A DNA stretch of 64,000 bases from VGTK01 sp046327915 (lineage in GTDB: Bacteria; Desulfobacterota; Binatia; UBA12015), in contig JAXLXO010000007.1 in the NCBI GenBank assembly GCA_046327915.1, forward strand, positions 1 through 64,000, in the 5' to 3' direction. The stretch's first letter is position 1. The number at the start of each line of letters is the position of its first letter. The notes under the pieces were generated by a model. The model saw only the letters and a program-made list of their open reading frames with translations. It was not told the origin of the DNA and searched no databases. The position numbers were made by a program, and so were the translations under genes. Shown piece by piece: positions 60,499 to 64,000 of this stretch.

Positions 60499-60993
60499 TC
60501 AGCGTCGCGACGTGGTCGCCATGCGGTCGGCGGACGCGCTCGGGCGCACGCCTTCGCGGCAATCACGACAGATTCCGTACAACTCCAGCCGGTGCCGGGC
60601 GAGCACGAATCCGAGGCGGGTCGCGATGTCCTCCTGCAGCCGCTCCAGATCGTCGTCCGCGAACTCGACGATGCGCCCGCAGCGGTCGCAGATCACGTGG
60701 TCGTGATGGTGCTGCTCGCCGACGTCCGCGTTCTCGTAGCGGGTCTGGCCGTCGGCGAAGTGCTGCTCGTCGGCGAGGCCGCACTCCTTGAGCAGCTTGA
60801 TCGTGCGGTAGACCGTCGCGTAGCCGACCCGCGGATTGACCTTCCGGACCTCGCGGTACAGCTCGTCGATGCTCATGTGACGATGGCCGCCGAAGAAGAC
60901 GTGCGCGATGTCGTCGCGCTGGGAGGTCGTCTTGAGGCTCTTGTCCTTGAGCGCCTTGCGGAATGCGGCGAAACGCTCCGCGCGCGAGAGCAT
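60499..60993 (-). CDS. Fur-family metalloregulator
   Basis: The 164-residue protein has an N-terminal winged helix (KTTSQRDDIAHVFF, GYATVYRTIKLL), the metal site HHHDHVICDRCGRIVEF, and CRDC near the end, giving two Cys-x2-Cys zinc pairs. It could be Fur, PerR or Zur; the sequence alone does not decide. It shares the strand with the upstream hypothetical gene (9-bp gap) and stands upstream of the Fur-like box at 60373. Confidence 0.92.
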   Translation of the reverse strand: MLSRAERFAAFRKALKDKSLKTTSQRDDIAHVFFGGHRHMSIDELYREVRKVNPRVGYATVYRTIKLLKECGLADEQHFADGQTRYENADVGEQHHHDHVICDRCGRIVEFADDDLERLQEDIATRLGFVLARHRLELYGICRDCREGVRPSASADRMATTSRR

Positions 60994-61002
60994 GGACAGG
61001 CG

Positions 61003-61419
61003 TTACGGGCGGGGCTCCGCTTTGTCAACATCGTCGGGCTGCGGAACACGCGCGATCAGCCGCAGCGCTTCGGGAGACATCTCGACCGCCGACAGGTCGC
61101 GATCCGCGAGCACCACGGCGAGCAGCTCGATCTCGTCGTCGGGCGAAAGATCGTGGTCGAGGAAGAGGATCTCCTCGCCACCGACCCGGCAGAGCCCGCT
61201 GCGCGCGTGGTAGCCCACCTCGCGCATCAGCCGCTCGCGCCGGACACGGATGCCCACGGCCTCGGCCGCGTTCTCGAGCTCCGCGATCAGTGCCGCGAGC
61301 CGCGCCGCGCGCGCGCTCGGACGCTTCGGCGTCGCCGCCGCCCGTCCGCCGCGACGGTTCGACCGCGCCGCACTCACACCACCGCCCGCCCCACGCCGCT
61401 GACTGCTGGCTGCGCCCAT
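61003..61419 (-). CDS. Conserved hypothetical protein cotranscribed with the Fur-family gene
   Basis: The 138-residue protein has a basic, low-complexity N-terminus (about 1-37) and a compact domain: AELENAAEAVGIRVRRERL, ARSGLCRVGGEEILFLDHDLSPDDEIELLAVVL. I have seen this GLCRV...ILD pattern in other deltaproteobacterial hypotheticals but know no function. It ends 9 bp before the Fur-family start, so the two probably form an operon. Confidence 0.75.
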   Translation of the reverse strand: MGAASSQRRGAGGGVSAARSNRRGGRAAATPKRPSARAARLAALIAELENAAEAVGIRVRRERLMREVGYHARSGLCRVGGEEILFLDHDLSPDDEIELLAVVLADRDLSAVEMSPEALRLIARVPQPDDVDKAEPRP

Positions 61420-61490
61420 CGCGCCGCGTTAGTATCGGGGCGACGCGCCGAAGTAAAGAAACCGCGCAGGCCGACCGGGGGCAGGGTGGC

Positions 61491-62327
61491 ATGATCAAGA
61501 GCATTCTCGTCGGAATCGACGGCTCGGAGCACGCGCGAACGGCGCTTCGCTACGCGACCTGGCTGGCACGGCGCCTCGACGCCACGGTCACCGGTCTTCA
61601 CGTCGTCGACATCGTGTCGATCGAGGGCTCGTTCTTCCACGACATCTCGGGATCCCTGGGGTTCGAGCCCTACCTCGACTTCACGTCGAAGATGCGCGAG
61701 GCGCTGCAGGAGCGCGGCGCGGCTCTGCTCGAGGAGTTCCGCGCGACGTGCGCGAGCGAGAGCGTCCGCTGCGACACCGCGCTGCAGATCGGCATCGTGC
61801 CGAGCGAGATCTGCGAGCGCGCACGCGAGAGCGACCTGGTCGTCATCGGGCACCGTGGCGTCAATCAACGCTTCTCGACCGGCCTGCTGGGCGGCGCCGC
61901 CGAGAGCGTGACGCGGCAATGCCCGAAGCCCGTGCTGGTCACGCCACTGGAGTTCAGCGAGATCCGCTCGCCGCTGCTCGCCTACGACGGCAGCCAGCGC
62001 GCCAGCGCCGCGATGCAGGTCGCCGCGGAGGTCTGCAGCCAGCTCTCGCTTCCGCTCGCGATCCTCGCCGTGTGCCGAGAGGCGGAGCAGGGTGAGAAGA
62101 TCCTCGATCAGGCGCGGCGCTACCTGTCGTCCTACTCGATCGAGACGCGCCCCTACGCGATCACCGGCCACGCGTACGAGTGCATCCCGGCCGAGATCCG
62201 CGCGCAGCACTACGACCTGGTGTTCATGGGCTCGCACGGACACGGGCGCATCATCGAACTCGTGCTGGGCAGCACGACGGAGTACGTGCTCCGCAACGCG
62301 CCCTGCCCGGTGTTCCTGAATCGCTGA
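61491..62327 (+). CDS. Tandem universal stress protein
   Basis: The 278-residue protein holds two Usp domains. Domain 1 (about 1-150) starts SILVGIDGSEHARTAL and ends GHRGVNQRFSTGLLGGAAESV; domain 2 (about 155-278) starts LLAYDGSQRASAAM and ends GSHGHGRIIELVLGSTTEYVL. The G-x2-G-x9-G(S/T) ATP motif is regular in domain 2 and altered in domain 1. Usp proteins bind ATP and help survival under stress. It is divergent from the Fur operon. Confidence 0.93.
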   Translation: MIKSILVGIDGSEHARTALRYATWLARRLDATVTGLHVVDIVSIEGSFFHDISGSLGFEPYLDFTSKMREALQERGAALLEEFRATCASESVRCDTALQIGIVPSEICERARESDLVVIGHRGVNQRFSTGLLGGAAESVTRQCPKPVLVTPLEFSEIRSPLLAYDGSQRASAAMQVAAEVCSQLSLPLAILAVCREAEQGEKILDQARRYLSSYSIETRPYAITGHAYECIPAEIRAQHYDLVFMGSHGHGRIIELVLGSTTEYVLRNAPCPVFLNR

Positions 62328-62353
62328 GCGGCGGCCGCCGAGCGGATGCCGCG

Positions 62354-62938
62354 TCAGTCGTCGGACGGGGGCGCGGATGCAGGCGTGTCGGCCGAGTCCT
62401 CGATCTTGCCGTTCTCGCCGGCGAGCATGCGGCGAATCCGGTTCTCGATGTCGCGCACGCGACTCTCGAGCCGCTCGACCTCGGCGCCGATGCCGGGATA
62501 GCTGCGCAGCCGTTCGACCGACTGCCTGATGCCCTGATCGACACGCCGCTGCAGATCCTCGATCTGGCGACGCGACGTGCTCAGGACCTCGTCGAGAATC
62601 GCGGGGCGGGCCCCCTCGCCGACGATCTCCGAGACGCGACCGCGAACGTCGCCGAGGGCTTCCATGCCGCGGCTCGTCACGTTGGAGATCGCGTCGCCGC
62701 CGTACCGGACGAGCTCGCGCAGGACCGCGAGCGAACGCAGATCCTTGTGGCGGCGCTCCTCCTCGAGGATGATCTGCGCCAGCGTGACCGCCGTCAGATC
62801 GGCGCCGGTCTCGTTGTCCGTGACCTCGACTTCCTCGCCGCTCCGGATCAACCCGGCAATGTCGTCGAGCGCGACGTAACGACTCGTCGTCGTGTCGTAC
62901 AACTTACGGTTGGCATATCGCTTGACGACCCGCGCCAT
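62354..62938 (-). CDS. PHA accumulation regulator-like DNA-binding protein (PhaR type)
   Basis: The 194-residue protein begins VVKRYANRKLYDTTTSRYVALDDIAGLIRSG and EVTDNETGADLT, the PHB/PHA accumulation regulator DNA-binding domain (about 3-62). The rest is coiled-coil-like. PhaR-type repressors control granule-associated proteins and bind PHB. No PHA synthase or phasin gene is in the window. ATG 62938 gives the exact domain start. Confidence 0.9.
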   Translation of the reverse strand: MARVVKRYANRKLYDTTTSRYVALDDIAGLIRSGEEVEVTDNETGADLTAVTLAQIILEEERRHKDLRSLAVLRELVRYGGDAISNVTSRGMEALGDVRGRVSEIVGEGARPAILDEVLSTSRRQIEDLQRRVDQGIRQSVERLRSYPGIGAEVERLESRVRDIENRIRRMLAGENGKIEDSADTPASAPPSDD

Positions 62939-63314
62939 TTGCCGAGGTCGGTAACACCCCTGCCCGGGGTCGGCAAGGACGACGTGCGCACTTCGACGCA
63001 TTGCGACGGTCACCGTAAGTCGCCGATGGCTCGGGCGAATCGCGCTGCACACGTTCAATTTTGTTCGCGGTGTGCGGGGGCGCAGAGCAGATCCCGACCG
63101 GCAAGCCGTGAGCGGCGCGTCATCGAGACTCCTGCAGCCGAAATCGCGCTTCCCGGGGTATCGCCCAGGGGCCCGAGGACGACCCTTCCGCCGGGCTCCT
63201 GCGTTACGAAAATGAACGGCGACACACGCGAGCGTCACTTTTGTACCGTAGCCGCGCCGCGGCGTGGCTGCCTCATCAAAGCCTTAAGCGGTTGAATCGG
63301 CAGGCTTTTCCCGT
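62939..63314. other. Long divergent intergenic region, left part
   Basis: No gene is convincing in this stretch between the PhaR-like and sigma-54 activator genes. It must hold the PhaR-like promoter. A short AT-richer patch (CAATTTTGTTCG near 63055) and several GC inverted repeats are present. I see no further motif that I can name. Confidence 0.4.
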
Positions 63315-63352
63315 ACGGACGGTCGGTCCGTCGACATGGCTTCGTCCTTGCA
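63315..63352 (+). promoter_or_regulatory. Sigma-54 promoter with adjacent inverted repeat
   Basis: TGGC at 63337-63340 and TTGCA at 63348-63352 give the -24/-12 pattern with exactly ten bases between GG and GC. An inverted repeat ACGGAC-N5-GTCCGT (63315-63331) lies six bases upstream. Transcription would begin near 63363, about 60 bp before the activator's ATG. The pairing of a sigma-54 promoter with a sigma-54 activator gene suggests autoregulation. Confidence 0.55.
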
Positions 63353-63424
63353 AAAACGTCCAGCGCCGCCGCCGAGCGGCCGCGCGACTTCCGCCGAAAT
63401 CCAGCCATCCCGAGAGGACGACCC

Positions 63425-64000
63425 ATGCTTTCCGAGAACAGCCGCCAGAACGAGCAAGCGACCAGCGCCCTTCCCGGCTTCATGGGACTGATCGGCGACC
63501 ATCCCAGCATGCACCGGATCTTCGACGTTCTGCGCCGGGTCGGCGCCTCGGATGCGCCCGTTCTCGTGACGGGCGACAGCGGCACCGGAAAGGAGCTCGT
63601 CGCGCGGGCACTGCACCATCTGTCCAACCGCGCGAGCCGCAGCTTCGTGCCGGTTCACTGCGGGGCGATTCCCGAGGAGTTGCTCGAGAGCGAGCTCTTC
63701 GGTCACGTCCGCGGCGCCTTCACCGGCGCGATCGCGGCCCGCACCGGCCGCTTCCAGCTCGCGGATCGGGGCACGATCTTCCTCGACGAGATCGGCGAGA
63801 TGAGCGCGCGCTTCCAGGTGAAGCTGCTGCGCGTCCTGGAGGACGGGACGTTCGATCCCGTCGGCAGCCACACCAGCCGCCACACGGACGTGCGCGTGGT
63901 TGCGGCGACGCATCGCGACCTTCACGCCGCCGCCCGTCAGGGCACCTTCCGCGAGGATCTCCTGTACCGGCTCGACGTCGTGCGCATCCACCTGCCAGCG
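63425..64000 (+). CDS. Sigma-54-dependent AAA+ activator, N-terminal part
   Basis: A total of 192 codons are open to the right edge. There is almost no regulatory domain: the AAA+ core starts about residue 20 (FMGLIGDHPSM). Motifs are GDSGTGKE (Walker A), GAFTGA (sigma-54 contact), TIFLDEIGEM (Walker B) and the sensor region VAATHRDL. The protein hydrolyses ATP to open sigma-54 promoters. The C-terminal DNA-binding domain is outside the window. ATG 63425 follows GAGAGGA. Confidence 0.93.
   Translation, partial: MLSENSRQNEQATSALPGFMGLIGDHPSMHRIFDVLRRVGASDAPVLVTGDSGTGKELVARALHHLSNRASRSFVPVHCGAIPEELLESELFGHVRGAFTGAIAARTGRFQLADRGTIFLDEIGEMSARFQVKLLRVLEDGTFDPVGSHTSRHTDVRVVAATHRDLHAAARQGTFREDLLYRLDVVRIHLPA

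Overview
The window is a very GC-rich (visibly about 70 percent), densely coded bacterial chromosome segment. LpxA, a PilY1-type pilus tip protein, ring-hydroxylating dioxygenase parts and lipoproteins point to a diderm, aerobic proteobacteria-like organism. One secreted protein (9282-11582) ends in a cysteine-containing module that I remember from Binatia / uncultured deltaproteobacterial genomes, so a Binatia- or Myxococcota-like lineage is my best guess. That is inference; no rRNA gene is present to fix it.

Left edge (1-660): a cut-off gene of a type common on phages and integrative elements, iterated short repeats and the 3' part of a tRNA-Leu(CAA) gene with no 5' half. This looks like the end of an integrated element at its attachment site. 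0.7-5.6 kb: a minus-strand cluster of PpiC-type isomerase, HupE/UreJ-type membrane protein, DUF3604 protein and an unknown membrane protein. 5.7-13.7 kb: polyprenyl-type glycosyltransferase genes with a truncated GT2 fragment, a modular secreted protein, and a TetR/acyl-CoA-dehydrogenase-like pair with a palindromic operator. 13.8-25.6 kb: secreted proteins and lipoproteins, a penicillin-acylase-family hydrolase followed by a good terminator, an SGNH + MBOAT acyl-transfer pair, a GMC oxidoreductase with its small partner, a PQQ-type propeller and an esterase-like lipoprotein.

25.8-44.4 kb: a hybrid histidine kinase, a 1096-residue PilY1 homologue, a KefF/KefB-type potassium efflux pair, a GT39-like transferase, a macro-domain protein and DksA-like protein under a possible sigma-54 promoter, AlkA, an ABC-F ATPase, DUF2239 behind two ACCCGGGT boxes, an SGNH lipoprotein, an AT-hook/H1-like DNA-binding protein, YjbQ, a ROK-family protein whose motifs are in circularly permuted order, hemerythrin and DUF3309.

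44.5-51.5 kb: Rieske oxygenase alpha subunit and Rieske ferredoxin (the latter apparently starting at CTG), a GAF histidine kinase, a methyltransferase, AraC regulator, VOC protein, and a divergent yacG-lpxA-cupin unit. 51.6-60.1 kb: a long plus-strand housekeeping run, hemD-hemE-hemH-hemY-tmk-holB-ricT-metG, mostly joined by ATGA/GTGA stop-start overlaps. 60.1-64 kb: a small zinc-ribbon gene behind a Fur-like box, a Fur-family regulator, a tandem universal stress protein, a PHA-regulator homologue, and the start of a sigma-54 activator that is itself preceded by a sigma-54-type promoter and runs off the right edge.
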